A stretch of DNA of 64,000 bases from Prinsepia uniflora (lineage: Eukaryota > Streptophyta > Magnoliopsida > Rosales > Rosaceae): positions 43,686,332 to 43,750,331 of the forward strand of contig CM064873.1 in NCBI GenBank assembly GCA_032719365.1. The letters run 5' to 3'. How positions within the stretch are numbered: the first letter of the stretch is position 1; each line of letters opens with the position of its first letter. The notes beneath the pieces were generated by a model. That model was not told the origin of the DNA, did no database searches, and worked only from the letters and a program-made list of their open reading frames with translations. The position numbers and the translations under genes were made by a program. Below, in pieces: positions 26,201-38,555 of the stretch.

Positions 26201-29200
26201 TGACAGGACCCGTCCCAACTGGACGTCAAAAACCGTACCCGGTCCTGCTCCCGTCTGACAAGTCAACTAAAGGTCCGAAACTCCCCTTCAGTGCTTGCCA
26301 AACAAGGGATGTTTGCGCGGATTTCTGCTGCTGTCACTGCCTCACGATCAGTCCCGAACGTCGTACCACGGCCTGGAGGGTCACAAAACAGAAATGGTGT
26401 GAGTGGACAAAAATGACCTCTTATAAAAACATTTATCAAAAATACAATCTTACCCTCCAGTTTTTACAAACTTGCATGCATATCGTAAAACATGAGTGAC
26501 CGATAAAATCAAACATATTTTCCCATGGTCCGTAAAACTCATGATCACCAATTCAGTTCATGTTATAAAACATCAAATCCCGGCTCTCAGGCCAAAACAT
26601 GTGAAAACATAATCACCTGGCCACAAGGACCAAAAACCCGCACTCAATACCAGTACATTATCACAATCAATACCAATCAGCATTACTTACCAGTGCACAA
26701 TAAATATATCAATCCAATCAATCCGCACTACTCACGAGTGCATAAAATATCACCAATCACATCTGCACTACTCACAAGTGCTGCACTACGCGTAGGCCAA
26801 TATCCAGTCACTCTCTCGGGAATAAACACCTCTGGGCTCAACCCCCTCGGGCTCAGTCACCTCTGGGCGAACACATCCCCAGGATCAGACACCTCCGAGT
26901 GGTACATCCAGGCTCAGTATCATTCGAGAAGCTGACTACCATAGGATCAACTCCCGATCCTACAATCACATCCCCCAAGCTCCGGTCGTCTGGGTAATCC
27001 CCCAAGCACCGACCGTCTGGGAATATCACAATCACAATGAAAACCATCCCGGGAATTACATCCCAAAACATTTCAATCAAATCTTGACTTCATACCAAGT
27101 CAAGGTCATTCTCAACTGGGTCTCAAGCCCAAAATACCTTTTACACATAAACCGTTAAAATCACATTTAAATCAATAAAATAATCCGAAAATCATCATTG
27201 ACTCACCAACCAAGTCAAAACATCATTTTAGAAATCATTTAGACTCCGGGCCTAGCCCAAAACATCATCTGCACATTCCTCGTAACACGTGCCCGAAAGA
27301 CTGATTAAAATAATCATAAAATCCCAATAAATCATTAATTTCACAATTTCACAAATGACTCCAAATCCGAGTCAAAATCACTATTCACTTGGGTTCTCAT
27401 GCCCAAAATAACATTATCACGCAAATCCATGCGTTGCAACCTCCGCTGCCATTTTCACGTAAATCCACAAAGTCAATCACTGACTCATAACCCGAGTCCA
27501 AATATTATTTTCAATCCATGACTCAATAATCCGAGTCCAACCATTATTTTCAATCAATTTCAATCCCGGACTCATAAACCAAGTCCAAACATCATTTTTA
27601 CCATATTTCGTAATTTCTCGAAAATCGCTCAAAATAATAATATAATAATCATAAAACCGAGAAATTACCGGATTGAAACACAAATCATGCCCAAGCATAT
27701 AAAATCATATAATAAGGCATAAAAATCATATATGCATGCATCACGGTTAGAAAACAAAGTCCACTCACACACACCGTCCAAAACGGTCCGTTTCCGAGCT
27801 GCACGTTTTTCCGTAAAATCTGGAAATCACAACTCCTGTCCAAAATCATTATAGAGGGTTACTAACATCTCAAAATACAACATATAATTTTCCCCAATTT
27901 TTCCGGGATTTAAATACGTATTTTTAACGTAATACAAAACTTCGGATACGCGGAACATTAACGAAACGATATCCGATTTCATCGAAATCAACGTCAAAAT
28001 CTTCGTTACACTGAGAGGATCAAAAGTCATGTTGACCTCACCTTGAAACTAGGCCGGACGCGCCCCCACGCGCCGCCGTGAGTGGCTGCGCGTGAAATCC
28101 ACGCGCCTGCTACAGTACCCTCGTCCTCACCCGTTTGTCTGTAAAACGGGCCATTTAACCCGCGAGGCGACCCGGTTAATTTCCTACCAATTCGACGTTG
28201 TTTCCATCAATTGAACATTCAGTCAGTTTCGAATTAAGTGCAATTAAAGATCTGTGGACTCAATTACAAACAACATTACCTATAACCCCACGATCACAGA
28301 TGATCAATCGAAGGTCCTCCGGCCATTGTTCAACATTCCAAAACCTTCACCGTCACACGATTTCCCCAAATTGATTAATCCAGCAGCTTCAAGGGGCTCA
28401 GGTAAGCATTTTCCCCAACTCAATTGCATCCAATCACAGCTCAAACTCCACGACTCAAGCTCGAACTCTCTGCGACTACAGTACTTCTGTTCTACCTCAA
28501 ATCGACCTCAATTCGACTTAGTTCCTTCTTCAACATTGATCGTAGCAATCCCAGAAGACTAAAACTGAACCCAATTTCGATCAACAAGGCTCAATTCGTC
28601 CAATTCGATTTTCCTCCCAAATTTTCTAAAACCCGAATTCTCAGTCCTCAGTTCTCAGTTAATCTCTCGTGTTTCCCAGTTCGAATCACTCTCAATTAAC
28701 TCACAATTTGCACTCTCAAGCTCAGCTGATGGAGAGGAATGAAGGAAGGAAGAAAATTGGATAATGGTTGTACACGGTTTGGAGAAACTGAAGAGAAATA
28801 ATGGAAATTAGAGGATAATTAATTAATTAAAAATAATAAAACATAATTATTTGGTCTCCCCAAAATCATGGATCCATGTTTTGTGCCTGATTTTAAGGGA
28901 TGAGTGACACTTGTCACTCATCCAAGTGTGTCCAGTCACCGGGTACTGTTCATATTAAAATATTATTTAATTCCCGGTTCGTTCGGTTAACCGAGCCCGA
29001 TTCCGTGACCATAACTTCGTCGTCGAATCTCCGATTTCGGCATGCCGCCTGTCGTTGGATTCGTATCGACGAGACCTACGTAACGGTCCTTGGTCCTCGT
29101 CCATATGACCTCCCGATCAAAAAGTCAACATTTGGCCCCTAATATGCCAAATTACCAAAATGCCCCTCAACTTCCGAACATCATAACTTTCTCTACGAAT

Positions 29201-29433
29201 GTCGGAATCGAACGTGCCACCTGTCTATGAACTCGTGACGTCCCGAACTACGTAACCATCATCGGTCAAGGTCCGTTTGACCACCCGAACTAAAAGTCAA
29301 CATTTTGCCCACGCTAGGAGCAAAACGGTCATTTTGCACGTTTCGTCCGATTTCACTCAACTAATCCCCGATTAGTCATTCTAAATCATAATTAATTAAT
29401 ATTCAATCCCGATATTCGGGACGGGTCATTACA
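26201..29433 (-). mobile_element. Element B, 3' LTR
   Basis: 3233 bp, on + TGACAGGACCCGTCCCAACT...GGGTCATTACA, minus orientation. Its partner at 32347-35579 has the same length, with only about 6 differences seen by eye (about 0.2%). It is related to the LTRs of A in reverse complement. Paired with the TATAA duplication it defines B as a complete element. Confidence 0.95.
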
Positions 29434-29469
29434 ACCTTCCCTCCTTAAAAAATTTCGTCCCCGAAATTC
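29434..29469 (-). other. Element B polypurine tract and hairpin
   Basis: On the minus strand the hairpin GAATTTCG/CGAAATT precedes the purine run AAGGAGGGAAGGT next to the LTR at 29433, as in A. Confidence 0.83.
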
Positions 29470-31447
29470 CAACTACTTGTATTCCACATCTACCTCGTGG
29501 AAAACAAATGAGCCTCAACAACACGTGTACACCTGTACACCCACTGGCCAATGCAGAACTCGTCTGCACTCAGACGTCACATCACAGATGCACGTCGTAC
29601 TAACTACACTCGACCACCCCGAGTGAAAATGAATCACCAGAAATTGGCAATGTCGTCACTAAGCTGACTCCTTCAGCCTGACGGCCCCACGTAGTCACTA
29701 ATGTGCCCTGACATCCGCTCTCATAGAGAGTCACCAAAACTCACCTGCCAGTCCATGCTGACACCACAAGCCAAACCGTCACCACCAAGCTTTACCACCC
29801 TAGTAAAGCGCCAATCAGTAACAAATTAGTGACAACACATCATACTACAATGTCCGTCAATGTAGCATATGATCATCAACATGATCTCCCCTCGCAGGGC
29901 AAACTCAATCCTGCGACAAATACCAACAGCAGTATCCACAACTGTCACCCCCGCAGCGATCCCAGATGCTGGTAAGGTCACGACAAGGTAACATTTCGCC
30001 GCAAAGCAACTTGCGGTCACACTAACCACCAACTCACTCATCCTGAGTATATGCATACCGTCATCACACTCAAACAGACGGTGTAACTGGAACACATTGA
30101 ACACCAGCCTAGCAGTGATCACACACTCAACACTAGAGTTATACTAGCCAACCATGGCTAAGAGCACCTGCTCAATCAATCACTGAAATCATCAGAATCA
30201 CCCTGCCCAGTACATCGTGTTCAATGTCCAGTTCACGTTCACAACCCATCCAATGGTATCAGGGTTAAGCCGGCTACTAACACGTTCACCAACGTACTAC
30301 TGGTATAACCCGTATATCGTCACCCGACACCACAAGTCTGCAAGGTATCGTACCTCAAACCATAAACAAGGTACACACATCTATCCATTGACAAGACTAC
30401 AACCACCTAGGTCATAGCCAAACACGTTCCAACATTGGAGTCCATTTGCCCAAACCAGCAAGAGACAAATCGAAACTCCACCCATCATCTAATTCCAATT
30501 CCAAATCCAAATCCGCAATTTCGTAAGAAATCCCGAATCCAAATCCATATATCACATTTTTAATTCATGTCCAAATCCGAATCCGAAATCATTATTCCGT
30601 AAGCTAGCATTTGGAATAATCATTCCGCACCCAAATCCAGTACTCCACTTTCAAGTTCTAAAATCGAATCCTGAATCGTCACCCAGAAATTCGATTCCAA
30701 AACCCGAAATCTCGTTCACGTCCACTCGGACGTACCAAAACCGAACCTATCGGTTACCCATTCATTATACTCGGTTGACTTCATAAGGAGGCCAATCCAA
30801 CAACCACACGGTTAAGGTTGACAAAATCCGACCACTTCGGAAACCTACTCACTCTTGTAATATACCACAAAGGGCTCCACTTCGAAAAGAAGTTCGGTCC
30901 CGTCATTTACGACTCACATACCGGAGTAAGAGTGACAAACTCTCTACCCAACTGGATCATCAGGATTACGGTCCAGATCCATCACGACGTCAGCTGACCA
31001 TGAACATCACGATCCTAGATCGTCACAATGCCCAATGTCCACGACATCACACACCCGATCCACCTAGGATCCACACGGTTAACTACTAGGAACCATAAGG
31101 TCTGACACCCTCATCTAATTCGCGTACTGTCACAACGTTTGACAACTAACGCCCACAATTAGACAGTTCAGTCAACGACGAGACATGCCGCGACTGTGGG
31201 TTCTCACTGATTACCTCATATCTACCCTTGCCATCCCACCTAGGGAAAACCAAGGATGATCCCAAACGATAACACCAATATTCATCCCCGGGTCAAGTTT
31301 ATTCTGGGCCCAACACGCCCATCTACAAACCAAACTGTGAACAAAAACAACCATCCGGACCCATACTAGTCTGACACACCCAAAACACATGATACAATAT
31401 TACAACTCAAATGGACAATACAAACCATTTACAAGGTATCAATACAA
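29434..31447 (-). mobile_element. Element B internal non-coding region
   Basis: About 2 kb between gag and the polypurine tract, where pol would lie in an autonomous element. No pol motif is visible. It is homologous in reverse complement to much of A's internal region, including a 98-codon open frame at 29826-30122 that differs from A's frame at about 22 of 300 bases, mostly nonsynonymous. I regard it as cis-retained, non-coding sequence. Confidence 0.8.
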
Positions 31448-32302
31448 TTATTCTGACCTACGGTCAAGTCGATCGGGGCAGTTCCTTCGCAAATGTCCAA
31501 GTTTCCTACAAAAGTGACAAGTGGCAGTGCTGAGGCGACTTGCCCCACCACGCCGCTTACTTGTCGACTGGGTTGAAGTTCCACCCGAATGAACGCCTAC
31601 CGAGGATTGTGACACAAGAGTATGAAGGCTAACTCGTTTCGTTGTATCCTGACTCATCTGTTCAGTATCCTGACGCTCTCGGCGTCGTCCAGCGCCCAAA
31701 GATTGTTCTGGCACAGGTAAAATAGTAGCCTCAACTCGGATAGCAGCATCCGATAATTCCCTCAGAGTAGAATACGAGCCAACAGTTACAGCACCTCGTA
31801 ACTCATTCCTCAATCCCTGCTCAAACCTTCGACACTTATCCTCCTCTGTAGCCACATACAGAGGAGCGAAACTAGATAAGTGCAAAAATTGCTGTTCATA
31901 ATCGACCACTGACCGATTCCCTTGCTGCAATTGGAGAAACTCAACCTCCTTAGCGTTCCGAAATGAGCGAGGATAAAACTGATCCAAAAATCGCTCTCGG
32001 AATGCATCCCATGCCAAGGTACGGGCATCCCAGCCAGTCAACTGTAAACTATGCCACCACCTGTAAGCATAGCCATCCAAGAGAAAAGTGGCTAAGGGTA
32101 CCATGTCCTCCAGGGGACATATCATAACCTCAAAAATCCTTTCCAATCGAGTAAGCCAATCTTCGGCACCATCCGGTCCCGAATCACCACGAAACACAGT
32201 GGCTCCCAACCGTCGAGCTCGCTCAATATCTGGGCCTTTACTAACACTACTCTCGCCCCTCCCATCTTCAGACCGTGTACGGGACGCACGACTCGGAGGC
32301 AT
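31448..32302 (-). CDS. Element B Gag (RetroGag domain plus zinc knuckle), intact
   Basis: 284 codons from the ATG at 32302, which lies 30 bp inside the primer site. The N-terminus MPPSRASRTR resembles the E gag start. RetroGag follows over about residues 35-195, with ERARRLGATVFRG, FLLDGYAYRWWHSL, AFRERFLDQFYPRSFR, VVDYEQQFLHLSSFA and EEDKCRRFEQGLR. A basic linker and a CCHC knuckle CHFCRKLGHLRRNC sit near the C-terminus. Gag is the particle structural protein that packages element RNA in the cytoplasm. There is no stop or frameshift, and no pol follows. B therefore matches the described class of LTR elements that keep only gag, and would depend on another element's pol, plausibly an E relative. 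Confidence 0.9.
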   Translation of the reverse strand: MPPSRASRTRSEDGRGESSVSKGPDIERARRLGATVFRGDSGPDGAEDWLTRLERIFEVMICPLEDMVPLATFLLDGYAYRWWHSLQLTGWDARTLAWDAFRERFLDQFYPRSFRNAKEVEFLQLQQGNRSVVDYEQQFLHLSSFAPLYVATEEDKCRRFEQGLRNELRGAVTVGSYSTLRELSDAAIRVEATILPVPEQSLGAGRRRERQDTEQMSQDTTKRVSLHTLVSQSSVGVHSGGTSTQSTSKRRGGASRLSTATCHFCRKLGHLRRNCPDRLDRRSE

Positions 32303-32331
32303 GACGTATCAACAGAAATCAAGAACCAAAT

Positions 32332-32343
32332 GCTCTGATACCA
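32332..32343 (-). other. Primer-binding site of element B
   Basis: GCTCTGATACCA on +, 3 nt from the LTR at 32347; complementary to initiator tRNA-Met. Confidence 0.92.
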
Positions 32344-32346
32344 ATT

Positions 32347-35300
32347 TGACAGGACCCGTCCCAACTGGACGTCAAAAACCGTACCCGGTCCTGCTCCCGT
32401 CTGACAAGTCAACTAAAGGTCCGAAACTCCCCTTCAGTGCTTGCCAAACAAGGGATGTTTGCGCGGATTTCTGCTGCTGTCACTGCCTCACGATCAGTCC
32501 CGAACGTCGTACCACGGCCTGGAGGGTCACAAAACAGAAATGGTGTGAGTGGACAAAAATGACCTCTTATAAAAACATTTATCAAAAATACAATCTTACC
32601 CTCCAGTTTTTACAAACTTGCATGCATATCGTAAAACATGAGTGACCGATAAAATCAAACATATTTTCCCATGGTCCGTAAAACTCATGATCACCAATTC
32701 AGTTCATGTTATAAAACATCAAATCCCGGCTCTCAGGCCAAAACATGTGAAAACATAATCACCTGGCCACAAGGACCAAAAACCCGCACTCAATACCAGT
32801 ACATTATCACAATCAATACCAATCAGCATTACTTACCAGTGCACAATAAATATATCAATCCAATCAATCCGCACTACTCACGAGTGCATAAAATATCACC
32901 AATCACATCTGCACTACTCACAAGTGCTGCACTACGCGTAGGCCAATATCCAGTCACTCTCTCGGGAATAAACACCTCTGGGCTCAACCCCCTCGGGCTC
33001 AGTCACCTCTGGGCGAACACATCCCCAGGATCAGACACCTCCGAGTGGTACATCCAGGCTCAGTATCATTCGAGAAGCTGACTACCATAGGATCAACTCC
33101 CGATCCTACAATCACATCCCCCAAGCTCCGGTCGTCTGGGTAATCCCCCAAGCACCGACCGTCTGGGAATATCACAATCACAATGAAAACCATCCCGGGA
33201 ATTACATCCCAAAACATTTCAATCAAATCTTGACTTCATACCAAGTCAAGGTCATTCTCAACTGGGTCTCAAGCCCAAAATACCTTTTACACATAAACCG
33301 TTAAAATCACATTTAAATCAATAAAATAATCCGAAAATCATCATTGACTCACCAACCAAGTCAAAACATCATTTTAGAAATCATTTAGACTCCGGGCCTA
33401 GCCCAAAACATCATCTGCACATTCCTCGTAACACGTGCCCGAAAGACTGATTAAAATAATCATAAAATCCCAATAAATCATTAATTTCACAATTTCACAA
33501 ATGACTCCAAATCCGAGTCAAAATCACTATTCACTTGGGTTCTCATGCCCAAAATAACATTATCACGCAAATCCATGCGTTGCAACCTCCGCTGCCATTT
33601 TCACGTAAATCCACAAAGTCAATCACTGACTCATAACCCGAGTCCAAATATTATTTTCAATCCATGACTCAATAATCCGAGTCCAACCATTATTTTCAAT
33701 CAATTTCAATCCCGGACTCATAAACCAAGTCCAAACATCATTTTTACCATATTTCGTAATTTCTCGAAAATCGCTCAAAATAATAATATAATAATCATAA
33801 AACCGAGAAATTACCGGATTGAAACACAAATCATGCCCAAGCATATAAAATCATATAATAAGGCATAAAAATCATATATGCATGCATCACGGTTAGAAAA
33901 CAAAGTCCACTCACACACACCGTCCAAAACGGTCCGTTTCCGAGCTGCACGTTTTTCCGTAAAATCTGGAAATCACAACTCCTGTCCAAAATCATTATAG
34001 AGGGTTACTAACATCTCAAAATACAACATATAATTTTCCCCAATTTTTCCGGGATTTAAATACGTATTTTTAACGTAATACAAAACTTCGGATACGCGGA
34101 ACATTAACGAAACGATATCCGATTTCATCGAAATCAACGTCAAAATGTTCGTTACACTGAGAGGATCAAAAGTCATGTTGACCTCACCTTGAAACTAGGC
34201 CGGACGCGCCCCCACGCGCCGCCGTGAGTGGCTGCGCGTGAAATCCACGCGCCTGCTACAGTACCCTCGTCCTCACCCGTTTGTCTGTAAAACGGGCCAT
34301 TTAACCCGCGAGGCGACCCGGTTAATTTCCTACCAATTCGACATTGTTTCCATCAATTGAACATTCAGTCAGTTTCGAATTAAGTGCAATTAAAGATCTG
34401 TGGACTCAATTACAAACAACATTACCTATAACCCCACGATCACAGATGATCAATCGAAGGTCCTCCGGCCATTGTTCAACATTCCAAAACCTTCACCGTC
34501 ACACGATTTCCCCAAATTGATTAATCCAGCAGCATCAAGGGGCTCAGGTAAGCATTTTCCCCAACTCAATTGCATCCAATCACAGCTCAAACTCCACGAC
34601 TCAAGCTCGAACTCTCTGCGACTACAGTACTTCTGTTCTACCTCAAATCGACCTCAATTCGACTTAGTTCCTTCTTCAACATTGATCGTAGCAATCCCAG
34701 AAGACTAAAACTGAACCCAATTTCGATCAACAAGGCTCAATTCGTCCAATTCGATTTTCCTCCCAAATTTTCTAAAACCCGAATTCTCAGTCCTCAGTTC
34801 TCAGTTAATCTCTCGTGTTTCCCAGTTCGAATCACTCTCAATTAACTCACAATTTGCACTCTCAAGCTCAGCTGATGGAGAGGAATGAAGGAAGGAAGAA
34901 AATTGGATAATGGTTGTACACGGTTTGGAGAAACTGAAGAGAAATAATGGAAATTAGAGGATAATTAATTAATTAAAAATAATAAAACATAATTATTTGG
35001 TCTCCCCAAAATCATGGATCCATGTTTTGTGCCTGATTTTAAGGGATGAGTGACACTTGTCACTCATCCAAGTGTGTCCAGTCACCGGGTACTGTTCATA
35101 TTAAAATATTATTTAATTCCCGGTTCGTTCGGTTAACCGAGCCCGATTCCGTGACCATAACTTCGTCGTCGAATCTCCGATTTCGGCATGCCGCCTGTCG
35201 TTGGATTCGTATCGACGAGACCTACGTAACGGTCCTTGGTCCTCGTCCATATGACCTCCCGATCAAAAAGTCAACATTTGGCCCCTAATATGCCAAATTA

Positions 35301-35579
35301 CCAAAATGCCCCTCAACTTCCGAACATCATAACTTTCTCTACGAATGTCGGAATCGAACGTGCCACCTGTCTATGAACTCGTGACGTCCCGAACTACGTA
35401 ACCGTCATCGGTCAAGGTCCGTTTGACCGCCCGAACTAAAAGTCAACATTTTACCCACGCTAGGAGCAAAACGGTCATTTTGCACGTTTCGTCCGATTTC
35501 ACTCAACTAATCCCCGATTAGTCATTCTAAATCATAATTAATTAATATTCAATCCCGATATTCGGGACGGGTCATTACA
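32347..35579 (-). mobile_element. Element B, 5' LTR
   Basis: 3233 bp, same ends as 26201-29433. It is followed directly by TATAA (35580-35584), the target duplication. Confidence 0.95.
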
Positions 35580-36516
35580 TATAAAGTAAATCGGGACCTG
35601 GGGCTGAGACCCTGTGTTGAGATATGATTTGGTTTTTAATGCAACTGTTTTTCACTGGTTTTTGTGATGGTGATATGTTGCGGATATTTAGGGCTTTCGG
35701 GAGAAAATATGTTTTTCCCCGGAGTGCACCCTGGAGATAACGCTCGCCTTCGGGATGGAAGTGTTTACCCCGAAGAGGTCACGTAGCACGATCTTTGTCT
35801 TGCAGCCCAGGGGAGGCTTGACTCAGGTCAGATGTGCTGGATTATATGGATCGGTAAGTGATGTGTTCACGAGATCCGGATCGTCGGCTGGTGAGGGTTT
35901 TTCCCAGCGACGGATTGCTGACTGATGATGTGTTCACAGCAGCGGATGCTCAGATTTTGAGCGGTCCTTGAGCCTATTGATATGCACGCGTTGCAGGGAT
36001 AAACGTGACTCTAAGCAACAGGATATGGAAATAAGTCCCGTGATTTATGGAAAATGATTTTGAGGAAACTGTGGTTTAGCGGTTAAAATGATTTAAAGAA
36101 ACTGTGAACCTTTTGAGTTGTTAAACTGATTTGGTGAACATGAGTTTTTGTGGACCATGGGAAAATATGTTTTGATTTTATCGGTCCACTGTTCATACTT
36201 GAATGATTTCATACTATTACTCATGTTTTACGTTATGCATGCAAGTTTGTGAAAACTGGAGGGTAAGAATATATTTTGGTAAATGTTTTTCTAAGAGGTC
36301 ATTTTTGTCCACTCACACCTTTTCTGTTTTGTTAACCCTTCAGGTCGTGGCGCGTTGTTCGAGGCTATTCTAGAGGTGGAGGTATGTGCGGGCACAGGCG
36401 CAAAAATTCCCTTGTCTGGCAGGTATTGAAGGGTAGTTTCGGACTTTCAGTTGACTTGTCAGACGGGAGCAGGACCGTGTACGGTTTTTAACGTCCAGTT
36501 GGGACGGGTCCTGTCA
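35580..36516 (+). mobile_element. Element A, 3' LTR, second segment
   Basis: Continues A's LTR from the duplicated TATAA through ...GGGTCCTGTCA at 36516, colinear with 19556-20492. It is followed by TACTA (36517-36521), the second copy of A's target duplication. Confidence 0.94.
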
Positions 36517-38555
36517 TACTAGACGTCCGTGACCTCTCCGGGGTACCTCGCCGGAGGAGACAATATAATATGGAAGGATCTATACAGTGCAGTAACAAAT
36601 GCATTTTATTGATATCCACATGCAAGGCATATATATACATAGATAAAATCCGAACCAATCATTAAGTTTCATCAGACGGGTCTCAAGCCCAAATACCGTG
36701 AAACGTGCCATAACCATATTTTCCATATCATCAAAAACCATTATTGATTTAGCATGTGAATAAGTATAATAAACCAGAAAAACATTTATGCACGCAAGGG
36801 TTTAAGAAAATGGCCCACTCACAGTACAATCCTGCTAGAAACCGAACGTATACCCTCGTCCTGGTACAAATGTACAATCCCTGTCAAGTCCAAAGTATTC
36901 GTAAAGGTCAATACAAACCCCTAACATTCAACCATGAAAGCCTAGGTCGAAACCGGCCCGGGAAAGCCGCCCGAACGCGCTTCCCAAGGCATTAAACCTT
37001 AATTTGACCAACTTAATGATCTCCGATCGACCCGAAACCACCGCCATTGGATCCGGATCGTCGAAACCTAAAGAATGGTGGTGGTCCCACCAAAAACACT
37101 GTTCACACGCGCCCCCACGCGCCGGTCAACGCGTCGGTCAACGCAGGAACAGTCCTGCTGACGTCATCGCTGACGTCACTGCTGACGTCAGCTGACAGCT
37201 GTCAGGTCTGACACGTCAGACTCTGACAGGTGCCACGTGTCAACATCCGATTGGTCCACCTCGCTGATCTGTCAGGCCACGTGTCAGATCTGACATGTGC
37301 CACGTGTCAGCACGGCACTGGTCCACGTCACTGACATGTCAGTGACACGTGGCAGTCCCTGACTGGTCCACGTCACTGACATGTCAATGCTGACTGTGCA
37401 CTGACATGTGACACGTGTCGGCTCACGGTTGGTCCACGTCACCTGACAGACTGACAGGGTGCCACGTCATCACCGCTGTCCTCAGACGGGTTGACCCGAA
37501 AACCTGCAACTCGAGTCGATCAGACCCGCGATAAAGACCCGGTCACCATTTCTTCATTTCTCAATCATTTTCATTCCTTTTGATTCCTAGCTACTCGTCT
37601 GGATCCTAGGAAGGGTTCTATGGAATTAGAATTGAGAAAAACAGATAGGATCGAGGGCCTACCTCGAAGAACAGAACCGGCCTCCTGTCGCAGTTGTGTC
37701 ACCGTCCTGAGCACCTCCGGCCACGAGTTCAATCTCAGTAGGTTCCTGGCAGTCCCTAGAGTCGATTAGGATCCATCAAAAACAAAACTAAACGTGGGAA
37801 ATGGATTTACCAAAATCTGGGTTTGAAACCGCCACGGGTTTCCCTGATTCCTTCCTCGCCGCCGTCCTCCGCCGTGGTCACTGCCGTCGCTCAGCCTCGC
37901 CAGTGAGTCCCCAATACGCAGACACAGAGAGTGGATGATTTGCTGGGATGTTTGATCGAAATGGACAGAATGTGCTCTGCGGGTATGAAATATAAAGAAA
38001 TGGAGGGAAGGAAACGGACGGTCCAGATTTGATCTCCATGATTAGATCAATGGCTCAGATTAGATCAGGGGTTTTCAATCCAAGGGCTGGAATTTAAAGC
38101 TGATTTAATTGCTATTTAATCCAATAGTGGATCTGATCCAATCTGGCCAATGGGTGAGTGACACTTGTCACTCACCAGGTGTCCTCCAATCAGATTTCCT
38201 GAATATAATATTCGACACGAAAACCGAGACACGAACCTCCCGAATTCACGTTTCTGACCATAACTTCCTCGTACGAAGTCCGATTTCGGCGTGCCGCCTG
38301 TCTACGGATTCAGGACGTCGAGACCTACCCAACGGTCCTTGAGTCAACTGAAAATTGGTTGCCAAGAGAAAAGTCAACATTTTCCCCCGAGAGTCCAAAT
38401 TACGGTAATGCCCCTGAACTTCCGATAGTCATAACTTTTACCCTGATCGTCCGAAATGGATGTGCCACCTGTCTATGAACCTGTGACGTCCCGAACTACG
38501 TCACGGTCATAGGTCAAAGTCCATTTAGTTCATAAATCAAAAAGTCAACATTTGA
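36517..38555 (-). mobile_element. Element E, 5' LTR, second segment (right end deleted)
   Basis: Colinear with about 3485-5509 of the left LTR. It stops at ...AGTCAACATTTGA (38555), about 82 bp short of the LTR terminus. At 38556 the sequence switches to plus-strand Y LTR. The right LTR also lacks one short piece of the TGACGTCA array compared with the left. Confidence 0.9.
37159..37470 (-). promoter_or_regulatory. Palindrome-rich U3 module in E right LTR
   Basis: Three TGACGTCA sites (two fewer than the left LTR, by an internal deletion) followed by the CACGTG and TGACATGTCA sites. The enhancer role is inferred. Confidence 0.55.

Noticed and set aside
23157..30122. A 98-102 codon open frame shared by the internal regions of A (23157-23465, +) and B (29826-30122, minus), at first a candidate accessory protein.
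   Set aside because: Comparing the two by hand gave about 22 base differences in 300, of which only about 4 were silent. That is not protein conservation; the frame is open by chance in related non-coding sequence.
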